A stretch of 45,768 bases of DNA from an uncultured Marinobacter sp. (GCF_947488835.1 NZ_CANLBK010000008.1:1-45768), one strand, 5' to 3'; counted from the first letter of the stretch, positions 35,228 to 45,759 are shown. Notes: a model not told the origin generated them from the letters alone. A program made the numbers and translations.

Positions 35228-35713
35228 ATGGTAAAACAGGAAAATAGCGACGAACAGGAATACAAAGTGCGCTCGGTCGCGCTGAGATTGCTTGCTCGTC
35301 GAGAGCACAGCCGACAGGAGTTGGCCCTGAAATTACGCCAGCGGAAGCTTGATAGCTCAATCATTTCACTGGTTTTGGACGACTATGAGAGCGAAGGCTG
35401 GTTGGATGACAACCGGTTTGCGGATGTCTATTCCCGGCAACGAATTGATCTGGGTTATGGCCCGTTGAAAGTACTCGCTGAATTGCAGCAACGTGGTATC
35501 CATCAGGCGCCAGCCTGCGTTGACGAACTTGGTGATGCCGACTGGATTCGAAATGCACTTTTGCTGAGGGAAAAGCGCTTCGGGTTGTCGGATCTTAGTG
35601 ATGATTGGGACGAAAAGCTGCGGCAGGCCCGATTTTTAACTCGCAGAGGGTTTACCGCTAGTCAGGTAGAGCGGGTTCTGGACGTCAGCGATGAATCTGA
35701 TCTCGACTTCTAG
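35228..35713 (+). CDS. recX: RecX regulatory protein
   Basis: A 161-residue protein with RecX three-helix repeats: RSVALRLLARREHSRQELALKL, then VLDDYESEGWLDDNRFADVY and the C-terminal repeat ARFLTRRGFTASQVERVL. RecX inhibits RecA filaments. The recA gene, which often precedes recX in other bacteria, is not adjacent here: a divergent DUF349 gene takes its place. No CTG-N10-CAG LexA-type box is obvious in front. It converges on mltF three bases later. Confidence 0.9.
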   Translation: MVKQENSDEQEYKVRSVALRLLARREHSRQELALKLRQRKLDSSIISLVLDDYESEGWLDDNRFADVYSRQRIDLGYGPLKVLAELQQRGIHQAPACVDELGDADWIRNALLLREKRFGLSDLSDDWDEKLRQARFLTRRGFTASQVERVLDVSDESDLDF

Positions 35714-35716
35714 ACA

Positions 35717-37237
35717 TTATAGTGTTGGCGGTATCATTCCAAGCTCGGGGGGCAGCCCGGCTCTCATGTCAGCGCCATCTCCCGTAAGCTCTGCCGAGGA
35801 ATGTGCATCTGTGCTCTGCTCCAGGCCGACAAACGGTGAGGCTGAAGCCGTTACATTATCCGTTGGCTCCATCATTCGGGCGAGTACGTCGTAGTATCGG
35901 CGAATATTCTGGACGTAGAGGACTGGTTCGTGGCCACGGGCGTACCCGTAGCGGGTCTGTTTGTACCACTCTTTTTGCGCGAGTAGTGGCAAAAACTCTT
36001 TTACGTCCATCCAGCGGTCCGGGTTCTTTCCGGCACTTTCTGTGAGCCTTCGGGCATCCTCCAGGTGTCCGTAGCCTACGTTATAAGAGGCCAGAGCAAA
36101 CCAGGTGCGATCAGGCTCTGCAATGCGCTCGGGAATTCTCCGATGCACCATGCGGAAATACTTGGCGCCGCCCTGAATGCTCTCTTCCGCATCCAGTCGA
36201 TTGTTGATACCAATGTAGTTTGCTGTGTTGCGCGTCAGCATCATCAGCCCGCGAACCCCAGTTGGGGACACCGCATTCGGGCGCCAGTGCGACTCTTGAT
36301 ATCCAATAGCCGCGAGCAGGCGCCAGTCCATATTGAATATGGCAGCGTTATCCCGGAAAAGAGACTCATATGTTGGTAGTCGGTTTTCCACATGATGCAT
36401 GAAGGTACGGGCGCCAACATAGTTCAGGTGGTCCAGGTGCCCGTAAAAGCGCTCTGAAAGCTGAGCGATGGTGCCATTGATCTGCATTTTTTCAATAAAT
36501 GCCGTGGCTGCACCCACCAACGAGTCGTCCTGGCTTGCCGGGAGCAACCATGCCAGTTCGCTGGCGTCACCAAGCGCAAACGCCTGCTTAACCTGAGGGA
36601 AAAAGACGTGGTTCAGTTCTAGTTCGTTGGACGAAACGACAGCGTAGGAGAGCTCGCCGGTTTCAACGCGTGCGAGAATGCCAGCAGCATCCAGCCCTGG
36701 ATGGACTTGCCAGGAAACACCTGAAGCTGCGTCTGTGTGAGCTTGAAGCTGATACTCGTGGTTGCTGTCGGGAACCAGATGAAGCATTTGCCCCGTCAGG
36801 TCTGCAAGGGTTTTGGGCCGCTCAACATCGCGATTATAAACAACGACCGACTGCGCCATAATGCCGGTGGGAAGTGTTTTGTACTGGTTTTCAAAAAGTG
36901 GTTGCGCAGACAAACCCGCCAGCCCGATGTGCGCAAAATCACGGGAAAGTACGGAAAGAACTTCGGTGTTGTCTTCCGCAATCCGGAGGCGGAGTTCGAC
37001 TCCCAGTCCGTCCGCGAAGAGTTTGGCCAGTTCGTAATCATAGCCTGTGGGGCCTTCGCGCCCCTCATAATAGATAGAAGGCGCGACCCGGGTAATAACG
37101 TGCAGAACACCCTCGTTGCGAATTTCCTGCAGGGTGCTCGGCTGGCTACACCCTGCGAGGGCAAGCAAGGCCAGTGTACAGGCGAGGAGCGATGTGTAAG
37201 CCGTTGCTGCATTGTATACAGTCAAAATTCTTGGCAA
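35717..37237 (-). CDS. mltF: Membrane-bound lytic murein transglycosylase F
   Basis: A lipoprotein with a type II signal peptide: TSLLACTLALLALAGC, whose Cys is the lipidation site. The start is uncertain: TTG 37237 (GGAG nine bases upstream) gives a normal signal peptide; the frame extends to TTG 37336. A periplasmic binding-protein-like domain follows (EIRNEGVLHVITRVAPSIYYEG, AHIGLAGLSAQP), then a lysozyme-type transglycosylase domain from about residue 300 with the catalytic Glu in IGYQESHWRPNAVSPTGVRG. It cleaves peptidoglycan in the periplasm. It is divergent from purL across about 280 bases; beyond a likely TATGAT near 37454 for purL, I see no strong sites there. Confidence 0.92.
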   Translation of the reverse strand: MPRILTVYNAATAYTSLLACTLALLALAGCSQPSTLQEIRNEGVLHVITRVAPSIYYEGREGPTGYDYELAKLFADGLGVELRLRIAEDNTEVLSVLSRDFAHIGLAGLSAQPLFENQYKTLPTGIMAQSVVVYNRDVERPKTLADLTGQMLHLVPDSNHEYQLQAHTDAASGVSWQVHPGLDAAGILARVETGELSYAVVSSNELELNHVFFPQVKQAFALGDASELAWLLPASQDDSLVGAATAFIEKMQINGTIAQLSERFYGHLDHLNYVGARTFMHHVENRLPTYESLFRDNAAIFNMDWRLLAAIGYQESHWRPNAVSPTGVRGLMMLTRNTANYIGINNRLDAEESIQGGAKYFRMVHRRIPERIAEPDRTWFALASYNVGYGHLEDARRLTESAGKNPDRWMDVKEFLPLLAQKEWYKQTRYGYARGHEPVLYVQNIRRYYDVLARMMEPTDNVTASASPFVGLEQSTDAHSSAELTGDGADMRAGLPPELGMIPPTL

Positions 37238-37517
37238 GTCCCTGTTCTCCGTTACCGCTGGATCAACAGGATGCGCGCAAACTGGCTGGCTGCATCCGGT
37301 GTCGTGGTGCGTGTGGACTCCATGTCCACAACCCAATGATCCCTGTTGCAGTGAAAGGGGTCAATCAAGTTGATCAATTGCTGCGCAAAATAATGTCAAA
37401 TGTAGGCTGGCGGAATAAGCTTTCCAGCGCTGTATCCCGGCTGAGCTTTCGAGTATGATATGCGCCTTCTCAGAATGCACCCGGACTTCCCCGTTTCGCG
37501 CGATACAGGTTGATATC

Positions 37518-40500
37518 ATGCTTGAACTTCGCGGCGCTCCCGCGCTTTCACCATTTCGTTCCCATAAGCTGTTTGCCAGAATCAAGGCCATCGTGCCTGA
37601 GGTTGAGCATGTTTATGCTGAGTTTATGCACTTTGTGGATCTGGAGGGCGCGTTTTCCGATTCCGAGCAGGCCATCCTGGATCGGCTGCTGACCTATGGT
37701 CCCAGCGTTCCGGTTGAAGAGCCAGATGGCGTGCTTTTCCTCGTTGTGCCGCGCCCGGGAACTTTGTCTCCCTGGTCCAGCAAGGCAACGGATATCGCCC
37801 GTAATTGCGGTTTGCGTCAGATTCAGCGCATTGAACGCGGTACGGCCTTCTACATTAAATCAAGCAAAAAGCTAGGTCTCGACCAGCGCGAGAATGTTGC
37901 CGCGCTGCTCCACGACCGCATGACCCAGAAGGTTTTTCATGAAATGGGCGGCGCCCAGTTGCTGTTCAATCGTGATGAGCCGCGTCCTCTGGAGCGAATC
38001 TCTGTGTTGGCCGGCGGTCGAGCCGCGCTGGTAGAGGCAAACAGACGCCTTGGACTGGCTCTGGCGGATGATGAAATCGATTACCTCGTGAAGTCGTTTG
38101 TAGGTCTCGAGCGGGATCCTACCGATGTAGAGCTGATGATGTTTGCCCAGGCAAACTCCGAGCACTGCCGCCATAAAATATTTAATGCCTCTTGGGATAT
38201 CGATGGTGAAGGCCAGGAGAAATCCCTGTTTGCCATGATCCGTAACACCTATGAAATGAACAGCGAAGGTGTACTGTCTGCCTATAAGGATAATGCGTCG
38301 GTTATTCAGGGTAGTCGTGGCGGCCGTTTTTTCCCGGATCCGGTAACCGGCGTATACAGTTATAACCAGGAAGACATCCACATTCTTATGAAGGTGGAGA
38401 CCCATAACCACCCGACGGCAATAGCACCTGCAGCGGGTGCAGCAACCGGCTCCGGTGGTGAAATCCGTGATGAGGGGGCAACCGGTCGTGGCTCCAAGCC
38501 CAAAGCTGGGCTGACGGGCTTCACCGTATCCAACCTCAACCTGCCTGAAGACCCACAGCCTTGGGAAATCAATTACGGCAAGCCTGAGCGGATCGCTACT
38601 GCTTTGGACATTATGATTGAAGGCCCCATTGGCGGCGCCGCGTTCAATAACGAGTTTGGCCGTCCCAATATTGCCGGTTATTTCCGCACATTTGAAGAAA
38701 AGGTTGCTGGCCCCGCAGGCGATGAAGTTCGTGGCTATCACAAGCCCATCATGATCGCCGGTGGCCTTGGTAACATCCGCGCAGAGCATGTTGAAAAAGG
38801 CGAGATACCTGTAGGCGCCAAACTCATCGTGTTGGGTGGCCCTTCCATGCTTATCGGTCTTGGAGGCAGCGCTGCTTCCTCTATGGACTCGGGTTCCAGC
38901 AACGAGAACCTCGATTTTGCGTCCGTGCAGCGTGACAACCCGGAAATGGAGCGTCGCTGTCAGGAAGTTATCGACCGCTGCTGGCAGATGGGTGAACAGA
39001 ACCCGATGTGCTTCATTCATGACGTTGGTGCGGGCGGTCTGTCCAACGCGATGCCCGAATTGGTGAAGGACGGCGGTCGTGGCGGAAAGTTTGAGTTGCG
39101 GGATATTCCCAGCGATGAGCCCGGCATGTCACCACTGGAAATTTGGTGTAACGAATCTCAGGAGCGTTACGTCATGGCAGTGGCACCCGAAAATCTGGAG
39201 CTTTTCGATGCGTTGTGTCGTCGTGAACGCTGCCCATATGCCGTTATTGGTGAGGCAACTGAAGCCCATCATCTTGAGTTGAGCGATTCCTATTTCAACG
39301 ACAAGCCTGTTGATCTTCCGATGGATGTGCTTTTTGGCAAGCCGCCTCGCATGCACCGGAGTATTAACAGGACGTCGTTCAGTAAACCGCTGTTTGACTC
39401 TACCCGTATTGATCTGAACGAGGCCATTCGCAGAGTTCTGAGACTGCCCTCGGTAGGTTCCAAGAATTTCCTGATCACCATAGGTGACCGTACGATTACC
39501 GGGCTTGTTGCACGAGATCAGATGGTTGGTCCATGGCAGGTGCCGGTCAGCGATGTTGCTGTTACGGCAAGCTCCTTTGATGTCCTGGCTGGTGAAGCCA
39601 TGGCCATGGGCGAGCGTACGCCGATCGCAACCATTGATGCGCCTGCATCAGGCCGGATGGCAGTCGGGGAAGCCATTACTAACCTGGCAGCAGCTGCAAT
39701 TGGCAAGCTATCTGACATTCGCTTATCGGCTAACTGGATGTCTGCCGCTGGCCATCCGGGTGAGGATGAAAATCTCTACGAAACAGTGCGCGCCGTTGGT
39801 ATGGAGTTGTGTCCGGAGCTCGGGATTACCATTCCTGTGGGCAAGGACTCCATGTCCATGAAGACGGTTTGGGAAGAGGATAACGGCGAACAGAAGAGCG
39901 TTACTGCGCCTCTTTCTTTGATTGTCAGTGGGTTTGCACCAGTTACTGACGTTTCACGCACCCTTACGCCCCAGTTGATAACGGATGCCGGAGAAACGGA
40001 TCTGATTCTTGTTGATCTGGGCGCAGGGCAGAATCGGTTGGGTGGATCGGCCTTGGCTCAAGCTTACCGCCAAGTTGGTGCTGTGGCCCCTGATCTCGAT
40101 GACGCCGAAGACATCAAAGCATTTTTCGCTGTTATCCAGGGGTTGAACGCCGACGATAAGCTACTGGCTTATCACGACCGCTCGGATGGCGGTCTGTTTG
40201 TGACGCTTGCTGAGATGAGCTTTGCCGGCCGCACCGGTGTCGATATCAAGCTGGATGGATTAGCTGACGACGCAAGCCAGATTGTCCGCGAGTTATTCAA
40301 TGAAGAACTGGGTGCAGTTATTCAGGTGCGCAGGGGTGATACGGATTTCGTTCTACAGCAGTTTTCTGCGGCTGGTTTGGGCGACCACATCAGTGTTATT
40401 GGCACATTGAATGATCACGATCGCCTGCGACTGTCCTTTGAAGGTGACATGGTTGCAGATGATTCACGAGTGGACCTACAGCGCCTGTGGTCGGAGACCA

Positions 40501-41423
40501 GTTATCGCATCCAGTCCTTGAGGGACAATGCAGATTGTGCGCAGGAAGAGTTTGATAATCTACTGGATGTTGCAGACCCCGGACTTCATGCCGAGCTCAC
40601 CTACGATGTGAACGAGGATGTTGCGGCGCCTTATATCAACAAGGGAATTCGTCCGAAAGTTGCTGTCTTGCGTGAGCAGGGTGTTAACGGGCAGGTAGAG
40701 ATGGCAGCTGCGTTTGACCGGGCCGGGTTCGAGTCTGTCGACGTACACATGAGCGATCTGCTATCCGGACGAGTGAATCTCGAGACGTTTAACAGTCTCG
40801 TGGCTTGTGGCGGATTCTCATACGGGGATGTGCTGGGTGCCGGTGAAGGTTGGGCGAAGTCCATTCTGTTCAACGACCGTGTTCGTGACCAGTTTGCTGC
40901 TTTCTTCAACCGCCAGGACACTCTCGCGCTGGGTGTTTGTAATGGTTGCCAGATGCTGTCCAATCTGCACGAATTGATTCCGGGCAGTGAAGGCTGGCCA
41001 CGTTTCGTTCGTAACCAGTCGGAGCAGTTCGAGGCACGGTTGGCGATGGTTGAAGTAATGCCGTCACCTTCCGCATTCCTGGAGGAAATGGCGGGTTCCC
41101 GTATGCCCATAGCGGTCGCCCATGGTGAAGGGCGAGTAGAATTTTCAGGTAGTGCGTCTGCTGCAGAGCTCGCAGAAAGTGAGCGAGTAGCGTTGCGCTT
41201 CGTGGATAACCGGGGTCAGGCGACAATGCGTTATCCTTATAATCCAAATGGCTCGCAAGATGGCATAGCGGGGGCAACTACTCGGGATGGTCGTATTACC
41301 ATTATGATGCCTCACCCTGAACGTGTGTTCCGCGCTGTCCAACACTCATGGCGCCCCGCGGATTGGCAGGAGGACGGTTCCTGGATTCGCATGTTCCGTA
41401 ATGCCAGACGCTGGTTTAGCTGA
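37518..41423 (+). CDS. purL: Phosphoribosylformylglycinamidine synthase
   Basis: A 1301-residue single-chain FGAM synthase, the large form of gammaproteobacteria. Start chosen at [14 protein letters not shown], the family N-terminus. Recognisable parts: N-terminal PurS-like domain; first AIRS-like half with [23 protein letters not shown] substrate motif (here [14 protein letters not shown]) and [13 protein letters not shown]; second half with [13 protein letters not shown]; and a C-terminal glutaminase with the Cys nucleophile in [11 protein letters not shown] and His/Glu in HGEGRVEF. It converts FGAR plus glutamine and ATP to FGAM in purine synthesis. Monocistronic, with a terminator after it. 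Confidence 0.98.
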   Translation: MLELRGAPALSPFRSHKLFARIKAIVPEVEHVYAEFMHFVDLEGAFSDSEQAILDRLLTYGPSVPVEEPDGVLFLVVPRPGTLSPWSSKATDIARNCGLRQIQRIERGTAFYIKSSKKLGLDQRENVAALLHDRMTQKVFHEMGGAQLLFNRDEPRPLERISVLAGGRAALVEANRRLGLALADDEIDYLVKSFVGLERDPTDVELMMFAQANSEHCRHKIFNASWDIDGEGQEKSLFAMIRNTYEMNSEGVLSAYKDNASVIQGSRGGRFFPDPVTGVYSYNQEDIHILMKVETHNHPTAIAPAAGAATGSGGEIRDEGATGRGSKPKAGLTGFTVSNLNLPEDPQPWEINYGKPERIATALDIMIEGPIGGAAFNNEFGRPNIAGYFRTFEEKVAGPAGDEVRGYHKPIMIAGGLGNIRAEHVEKGEIPVGAKLIVLGGPSMLIGLGGSAASSMDSGSSNENLDFASVQRDNPEMERRCQEVIDRCWQMGEQNPMCFIHDVGAGGLSNAMPELVKDGGRGGKFELRDIPSDEPGMSPLEIWCNESQERYVMAVAPENLELFDALCRRERCPYAVIGEATEAHHLELSDSYFNDKPVDLPMDVLFGKPPRMHRSINRTSFSKPLFDSTRIDLNEAIRRVLRLPSVGSKNFLITIGDRTITGLVARDQMVGPWQVPVSDVAVTASSFDVLAGEAMAMGERTPIATIDAPASGRMAVGEAITNLAAAAIGKLSDIRLSANWMSAAGHPGEDENLYETVRAVGMELCPELGITIPVGKDSMSMKTVWEEDNGEQKSVTAPLSLIVSGFAPVTDVSRTLTPQLITDAGETDLILVDLGAGQNRLGGSALAQAYRQVGAVAPDLDDAEDIKAFFAVIQGLNADDKLLAYHDRSDGGLFVTLAEMSFAGRTGVDIKLDGLADDASQIVRELFNEELGAVIQVRRGDTDFVLQQFSAAGLGDHISVIGTLNDHDRLRLSFEGDMVADDSRVDLQRLWSETSYRIQSLRDNADCAQEEFDNLLDVADPGLHAELTYDVNEDVAAPYINKGIRPKVAVLREQGVNGQVEMAAAFDRAGFESVDVHMSDLLSGRVNLETFNSLVACGGFSYGDVLGAGEGWAKSILFNDRVRDQFAAFFNRQDTLALGVCNGCQMLSNLHELIPGSEGWPRFVRNQSEQFEARLAMVEVMPSPSAFLEEMAGSRMPIAVAHGEGRVEFSGSASAAELAESERVALRFVDNRGQATMRYPYNPNGSQDGIAGATTRDGRITIMMPHPERVFRAVQHSWRPADWQEDGSWIRMFRNARRWFS

Positions 41424-41447
41424 TGAACTGATCGGTTGCAAAGCAGG

Positions 41448-41501
41448 AAAAACCGACTTCGGTGGGCCTTGAGATGAGGGCTTTCGGGGGTCGGTTTTTT
41501 T
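41448..41501 (+). terminator. Terminator after purL
   Basis: AAAAACCGAC and GTCGG followed by seven T, with an inner hairpin (GCCTT / AGGGC) in the loop. A clear rho-independent structure 25 bases beyond the purL stop. The next ~270 bases (to 41770) are AT-rich and contain no gene. Confidence 0.8.
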
Positions 41502-41771
41502 GTGTCTGATTTTTGAACTTTTTGAATTTATCAAGCAAATAAAGCGGATATTTTGGAAAAATACCCCTTGACTCAGTATGTTTATGCACATTGTGAGCGT
41601 TGCCTTGTGCATTCTGTAAACAATGTAGTGCACGGGCGTTCAGTGTTTGTACAAAAACTATAACTCATTGAAAGTTAAAGGTTAAATGAATCAGGTGAAT
41701 TTGTCGCCAATTTAACGAGAGTGCAGTAAATACGGGGTGTATAGCGGTGTTCCCCAAAACTTTCCCCAGAG

Positions 41772-41794
41772 TTATCCACAGAATCTGTGGGTAA
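41772..41794. promoter_or_regulatory. Two inverted DnaA boxes
   Basis: TTATCCACA (41772-41780) is a perfect DnaA box. Its mirror partner on the other strand reads TTACCCACA (one change). Together they form a 23-base palindrome with 11-base arms. TTCCCCA is also directly repeated just upstream. It sits 51 bases before the YqfO-like start codon in an AT-rich 420-base gap. Could be a DnaA-regulated promoter or DnaA-titrating site; no dnaA or dnaN gene is near, so an origin is unlikely. Confidence 0.5.
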
Positions 41795-41845
41795 GTGTCT
41801 AAGCCATTAATCTGTACAAAAAATATCCTGCTTAGAGGAGGTTCT

Positions 41846-42157
41846 ATGTATAAAATATGTTATTTCGTGCCCGGAACGCATTTGGAAAAAACCAAACAAG
41901 CACTCTTCGATATTGGTGCGGGGCGCATAGGTGATTACGATTCCTGTGCATGGCAATGTAGTGGGCAGGGACAGTTTCGTCCCCTCGAGGGTAGCAACCC
42001 TTTTTTGGGGGAGCGTGGGGGGCTGGAGGTTGTGGAAGAGTTCAAGGTTGAGCTTGTTTGTTCTGATGAGCTTGTCCGTAAAGCCGTTGCGGCGCTCAAG
42101 CAGGCTCATCCATATGAGGAGCCCGCTTACGAGATATATCGTTTGGAAACATTATAG
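41846..42157 (+). CDS. YqfO-like NIF3 insertion-domain protein
   Basis: A 103-residue protein; GAGGAGG five bases before ATG sets the start. It begins YKICYFVPGTHLEKTKQALFDIGAGRIGDYDSCAW and ends AHPYEEPAYEIY. This is the PII-like ferredoxin-fold domain found as an insertion in NIF3/YqfO proteins, here free-standing. Possible metal or nucleotide sensor; function unknown. It converges on the Nudix gene, overlapping by six bases. Confidence 0.85.
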   Translation: MYKICYFVPGTHLEKTKQALFDIGAGRIGDYDSCAWQCSGQGQFRPLEGSNPFLGERGGLEVVEEFKVELVCSDELVRKAVAALKQAHPYEEPAYEIYRLETL

Positions 42158-42715
42158 ATCGTCTTTGCTTCGGGTCGCGGCGATAGGGCGTCGGATATCA
42201 CGAATGTGTACACCGAAGGAGTCGTTTTTCATATCATCCAGAAACAGCTCCAGGGTTTTGCGCACAGTAGGGAAAGAAATATCGCCCCATGGGATTTCGT
42301 CCAGTGCAAACAGGCGGGTTTCAAGGGACTCCTCACCTGCACCAAATTTCCCGTTTTTGAGCGTCGCCCTATAAAACATGTGCACCTGATTAATGTGCGG
42401 GACATCGATAATCGAATAGAGGCCTTCAATATTCACTTCGGCCAAGGCCTCTTCCAGAGTCTCGCGTTCGGCTGCTTCAACCGTAGTTTCAGCGTTTTCC
42501 ATATATCCGGCAGGAAGGGTCCAGTACCCGTAACGAGGTTCAATCGCGCGACGGCAAAGAAGGATCTTCCCTTCCCATACCGGAACAGTGCCCGCAATGA
42601 TGCGTGGGTTCTGATAGTGTATTGTGCTGCAGTTAACGCACACATAGCGGTGACGGTTGTCGCCTTCGGGGATGCGCTGTTTAACCGGATGGCCGCATGT
42701 ACTGCAGTACTTCAT
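42152..42715 (-). CDS. Nudix hydrolase with N-terminal zinc ribbon
   Basis: A 187-residue protein. N-terminal Cys pairs (YCSTCGHP and YVCVNCST) form a zinc ribbon of the type seen in NudC. The Nudix box is GYMENAETTVEAAERETLEE followed by AL where the usual Gly is replaced; the metal-binding REx2EE is intact. Likely hydrolyses a nucleoside diphosphate derivative; substrate unknown. Related proteins in Pseudomonas have the same layout. Confidence 0.88.
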   Translation of the reverse strand: MKYCSTCGHPVKQRIPEGDNRHRYVCVNCSTIHYQNPRIIAGTVPVWEGKILLCRRAIEPRYGYWTLPAGYMENAETTVEAAERETLEEALAEVNIEGLYSIIDVPHINQVHMFYRATLKNGKFGAGEESLETRLFALDEIPWGDISFPTVRKTLELFLDDMKNDSFGVHIRDIRRPIAATRSKDDL

Positions 42716-42811
42716 ATTTTTCCCCGTATACTTGAATTCAGTGAATGTTGAGTTTAATGATCGACTCTACTGTAGTTTCATTCAACACCAGATTTGTCCA
42801 GGAGTTCCGGT

Positions 42812-43393
42812 TTGCGTGATTTACTCGTACAGCGTTTGACGGACTATGCGCCTCGGAAGCTCGACCTGAACTATACCGAAGCGGGCATCCTTGTGCCGGT
42901 TACTGACGATACTGGCAATCCGGAAATGATATTTACGCTGCGCTCGACGAATTTGAGCACTCACCGCGGACAGGTTGCTTACCCGGGCGGGAAGCGAGAT
43001 CCCGGGGATTTGTCGTTGGCCGCGACAGCGCTGCGGGAGACCCATGAAGAAATTGGCCTGCCGCCAGATCAGGTGGAAATCATCTCACCGCTGAGCCAGG
43101 TAATGTCACTTCACGGGATACTTGTCTCTCCTTACGTTGGTGTTGTGCCCGTGGAGTACCCGTTGGAGCCAAACCCCGGTGAAATTGATAGCGTCTTTCG
43201 TGTACCCCTTTCTTTCTTCCTCGAGGATAAGCGCGAGCGCACAGATGCGATACCGTTTCAGAATCAGACCATTCATGTGCCTTGCTATCGGTGGGAGCGA
43301 TATCAAATATGGGGGTTGTCTGCGGTGGTTCTGGTCGATTTTTTGAATGCTGTGTACGATGCAGAAATCGATTTGCTCAAACCTCGAACTTAA
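42812..43393 (+). CDS. CoA pyrophosphatase-type Nudix hydrolase (NudL-like)
   Basis: 193 residues from TTG 42812, chosen for the AGGAG seven bases upstream; an in-frame TTG at 42794 is also possible. The CoA-pyrophosphatase signature is present ([22 protein letters not shown]), and the Nudix box continues with [18 protein letters not shown]. Such enzymes cut CoA into phosphopantetheine and 3',5'-ADP. First gene of a likely plus-strand run with the carbonic anhydrase, DUF1289 and purT genes (gaps of 13, 12 and 51 bases). Confidence 0.88.
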   Translation: MRDLLVQRLTDYAPRKLDLNYTEAGILVPVTDDTGNPEMIFTLRSTNLSTHRGQVAYPGGKRDPGDLSLAATALRETHEEIGLPPDQVEIISPLSQVMSLHGILVSPYVGVVPVEYPLEPNPGEIDSVFRVPLSFFLEDKRERTDAIPFQNQTIHVPCYRWERYQIWGLSAVVLVDFLNAVYDAEIDLLKPRT

Positions 43394-43406
43394 TAAGGAA
43401 AACAGA

Positions 43407-43934
43407 ATGCTCTATGAGTTGGATGGCTGTGCCCCGAAGCTAAAAGGCAGTGATCAGTTTGTCGCAGAGAACGCTACGGTGATTGGTAATGTGGAGTTGC
43501 ACGAAAAAAGCAGTGTCTGGTTCAACGTAGTGATTCGTGGAGATAACGAGCTGATTACGATTGGGTCAGAGACAAACGTTCAAGACGGATCTGTTCTCCA
43601 CACAGATCCTGGTATCCCGCTGACGCTAGGGCGGGGCGTTACCGTTGGTCATAAAACCATGCTGCACGGGTGTGAGGTTGGGGACTATTCACTGATCGGT
43701 ATCAATGCGGTTGTTTTGAATGGCGCCAAGATCGGAAAGTATTGCCTTATCGGTGCGAACACCCTCATCCCTGAGGGAATGGTTATTCCTGATGGCTCAT
43801 TGGTGGTGGGTTCGCCGGGAAAAATTAAGCGGGAGCTCACCGAGCAGCAAAAGAAGATGCTCGAGCTCAGTGCTGCGCATTACGTACACAACGCAAGGCG
43901 TTATGTTAAGAGCCTGAAACCTGTAAAAGTTTGA
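43407..43934 (+). CDS. Gamma carbonic anhydrase family protein
   Basis: A 175-residue left-handed beta-helix protein with hexapeptide repeats ([31 protein letters not shown]). The three zinc His are H65, H82 and H87. The start at [10 protein letters not shown] has AAGGA upstream, which excludes the in-frame extension to 43347 inside the preceding gene. The YrdA/PaaY-like group; catalytic activity is not proven for all members. Confidence 0.9.
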   Translation: MLYELDGCAPKLKGSDQFVAENATVIGNVELHEKSSVWFNVVIRGDNELITIGSETNVQDGSVLHTDPGIPLTLGRGVTVGHKTMLHGCEVGDYSLIGINAVVLNGAKIGKYCLIGANTLIPEGMVIPDGSLVVGSPGKIKRELTEQQKKMLELSAAHYVHNARRYVKSLKPVKV

Positions 43935-43946
43935 GAAGAGTCTGCT

Positions 43947-44129
43947 ATGGCTGTTGAGGATAAAGTTCGCTCACCTTGCGTGAGCATATGTGCTCTTGAT
44001 GAGCGGGATGTCTGCATAGGGTGTCAGCGTACTGGCGATGAAATCCTGCGCTGGACCTCAATGACCAATTGCGAACGTAAGGCCGTACTTGTAAAAGTCG
44101 CTGAGCGAGAGCGGGAAGTAGCTCTTTAA
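43947..44129 (+). CDS. DUF1289 Cys-rich small protein
   Basis: A 60-residue protein with SPCVSIC and VCIGCQR, the four Cys of DUF1289, which probably bind metal. ILRWTSMTNCERKAVL is the usual tail. Function unknown. It lies 12 bases after the carbonic anhydrase gene. Confidence 0.9.
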   Translation: MAVEDKVRSPCVSICALDERDVCIGCQRTGDEILRWTSMTNCERKAVLVKVAEREREVAL

Positions 44130-44180
44130 CTGAATGTGAAAAGATGCCTGAGCACTCAGGTACGTTCTGGAGGATATGGT

Positions 44181-45377
44181 TTGGGTGACGCTGGGAATAT
44201 AACGCTGGGCACGCCCCTTAATGCAAATGCTTTTAAAGTGTTGTTATGTGGCTCAGGGGAGCTTGGCAAAGAGGTGGCGATAGAATTGCAAAGGTTTGGG
44301 GTAGAGGTGATTGCTGCAGATCGTTACCCGAACGCGCCCGCCATGCAGGTAGCTCATCGTAGCCACGTAATAGATATGTTGGATGCGCATGCGCTAAGAA
44401 GCATCGTCGAGCTTGAGAATCCCGATTTGATTGTTCCCGAAATTGAAGCCATTGCAACAGCTGAGCTGGTCAAGCTTGAGCAGGAAGGTTATAGGGTAAT
44501 ACCTTCCGCAAGGGCAGCCCACCTGACGATGAACAGAGAAGGGATTCGGCGTCTGGCTGCAGAAGAGCTGGGTGTTAAAACGTCGCCATACCAATTTGTT
44601 GACACGAAGGAGGCATTCCTCGAAGCGGTTAAGGCGATAGGAATGCCCCTCGTTGTTAAGCCGGTAATGAGTTCCTCTGGTAAAGGGCAAAGTACGGTTA
44701 GCGATGAAAGTGAGATTGACTCTGCTTGGGAGTATGCGCAAACAGGTGGTCGTGCGGGAAAGGGTAGGGTAATTGTTGAAGGTTTTGTGACATTTGACTA
44801 TGAAATAACCTTGCTGACCGTCAGACACTCCGGCGGCGTTAGCTTCTGCGAGCCTATAGGGCATCGCCAGGAAGATGGTGATTACCGTGAATCCTGGCAG
44901 CCGCAGCCTATGACCGCCAAAGCATTAGAGCGTTCGCGTGAGGTTGCTTTGAAAATCACCGAGAATCTCGGTGGTTATGGAGTGTACGGAGTGGAGTTGT
45001 TCATACACGGGGACGATGTGTATTTCTCAGAAGTGTCTCCTCGGCCCCATGATACCGGTCTTGTTACGCTGATATCTCAGGATTTGTCGGAGTTTGCTTT
45101 GCATGCGAGAGCCATACTCGGGTTGCCGGTCCCAGTCATTCGGCAACAGGGGCCTTCGGCATCAGCGGTCATTTTGCCAGAAGGGAATTCCTCATCTGTG
45201 GCATTTAGTGGATTGAACATAGCGCTTGCAGAGCCGGATGTGCAGCTAAGGCTTTTTGGTAAGCCTGCACTTGTAGGGCGTCGGCGAATGGGTGTTGCTC
45301 TAGCAAAAGCGTCCACCATAGAGGATGCAAAATCCAAAGCCATCGCCGCAGCTAAGGCCGTCGAAGTTCGTTTGTAG
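44181..45377 (+). CDS. purT: Formate-dependent phosphoribosylglycinamide formyltransferase
   Basis: 398 residues from TTG 44181, chosen because GGAGG lies seven bases in front and the length fits E. coli PurT (392); the frame opens earlier at GTG 44136. N-terminal domain [19 protein letters not shown]-grasp domain with [17 protein letters not shown] and [15 protein letters not shown]. It makes FGAR from GAR, formate and ATP, an alternative to PurN, and shares the purine pathway with purL in this window. Confidence 0.96.
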   Translation: MGDAGNITLGTPLNANAFKVLLCGSGELGKEVAIELQRFGVEVIAADRYPNAPAMQVAHRSHVIDMLDAHALRSIVELENPDLIVPEIEAIATAELVKLEQEGYRVIPSARAAHLTMNREGIRRLAAEELGVKTSPYQFVDTKEAFLEAVKAIGMPLVVKPVMSSSGKGQSTVSDESEIDSAWEYAQTGGRAGKGRVIVEGFVTFDYEITLLTVRHSGGVSFCEPIGHRQEDGDYRESWQPQPMTAKALERSREVALKITENLGGYGVYGVELFIHGDDVYFSEVSPRPHDTGLVTLISQDLSEFALHARAILGLPVPVIRQQGPSASAVILPEGNSSSVAFSGLNIALAEPDVQLRLFGKPALVGRRRMGVALAKASTIEDAKSKAIAAAKAVEVRL

Positions 45378-45474
45378 GCAGGATGATAAAGCCCCGGCCG
45401 GCTATTAGAGTGTTAAGAGTGGGCGTTGTGATCGGCACGGCAGGGGAAAAATCAGAAATAGTTGTATTGCACCG

Positions 45475-45502
45475 TTGACACCCGCGCAAAGCTCTGTAGA
45501 AT
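45475..45502 (+). promoter_or_regulatory. rRNA-type promoter P1
   Basis: TTGACA (45475-45480), 16-base spacer, TAGAAT (45497-45502), then GC-rich GCGC. First of three tandem promoters at the window end. No coding sequence is seen in 45378-45768. Confidence 0.8.
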
Positions 45503-45603
45503 GCGCATCTCTTTCGAGGGGAGCACAGCTGAGACGCTTTCTGACAAAAGAGTAACTGCTTGAATGAATTAGAAATTTTTGAATTTTTTCTTCAAGTTAG
45601 TGG

Positions 45604-45631
45604 TTGACAAGGTGAGCAAAGACTGTAGAAT
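45604..45631 (+). promoter_or_regulatory. rRNA-type promoter P2
   Basis: TTGACA (45604-45609), 16-base spacer, TAGAAT (45626-45631). An AT-rich UP-like stretch (45573-45600, GAATTAGAAATTTTTG...) precedes it. CAAGGTGAG and CTCATCTTG flank the -10 region as an inverted repeat. Confidence 0.85.
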
Positions 45632-45701
45632 GTCTCATCTTGATTAAGAAGTGACGGTTTGATTCGAAAAGATATGTTTTTACTTCTCTCGAATTAAACG
45701 G

Positions 45702-45729
45702 TTGACAAGGCGGCGAGACGATGTAGAAT
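45702..45729 (+). promoter_or_regulatory. rRNA-type promoter P3
   Basis: TTGACA (45702-45707), 16-base spacer, TAGAAT (45724-45729), preceded by AT-rich DNA. CAAGGCGGCG and CGCCACCTTG form an inverted repeat around the -10, at the same place as in P2. Confidence 0.85.
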
Positions 45730-45759
45730 ACGCCACCTTGATTGAGCAACGGCTCAAAC

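Noticed and set aside
37872..39020. 382-codon antisense frame inside purL
   Set aside because: It lies wholly opposite a clearly conserved gene and has no family motifs; a shadow frame.
41760..41845. Plasmid-origin-like stretch resembling the ColE1 region, or a chromosomal origin
   Set aside because: The likeness is confined to the DnaA box and a few neighbouring bases. No dnaA, dnaN, gidA or rep gene is present.
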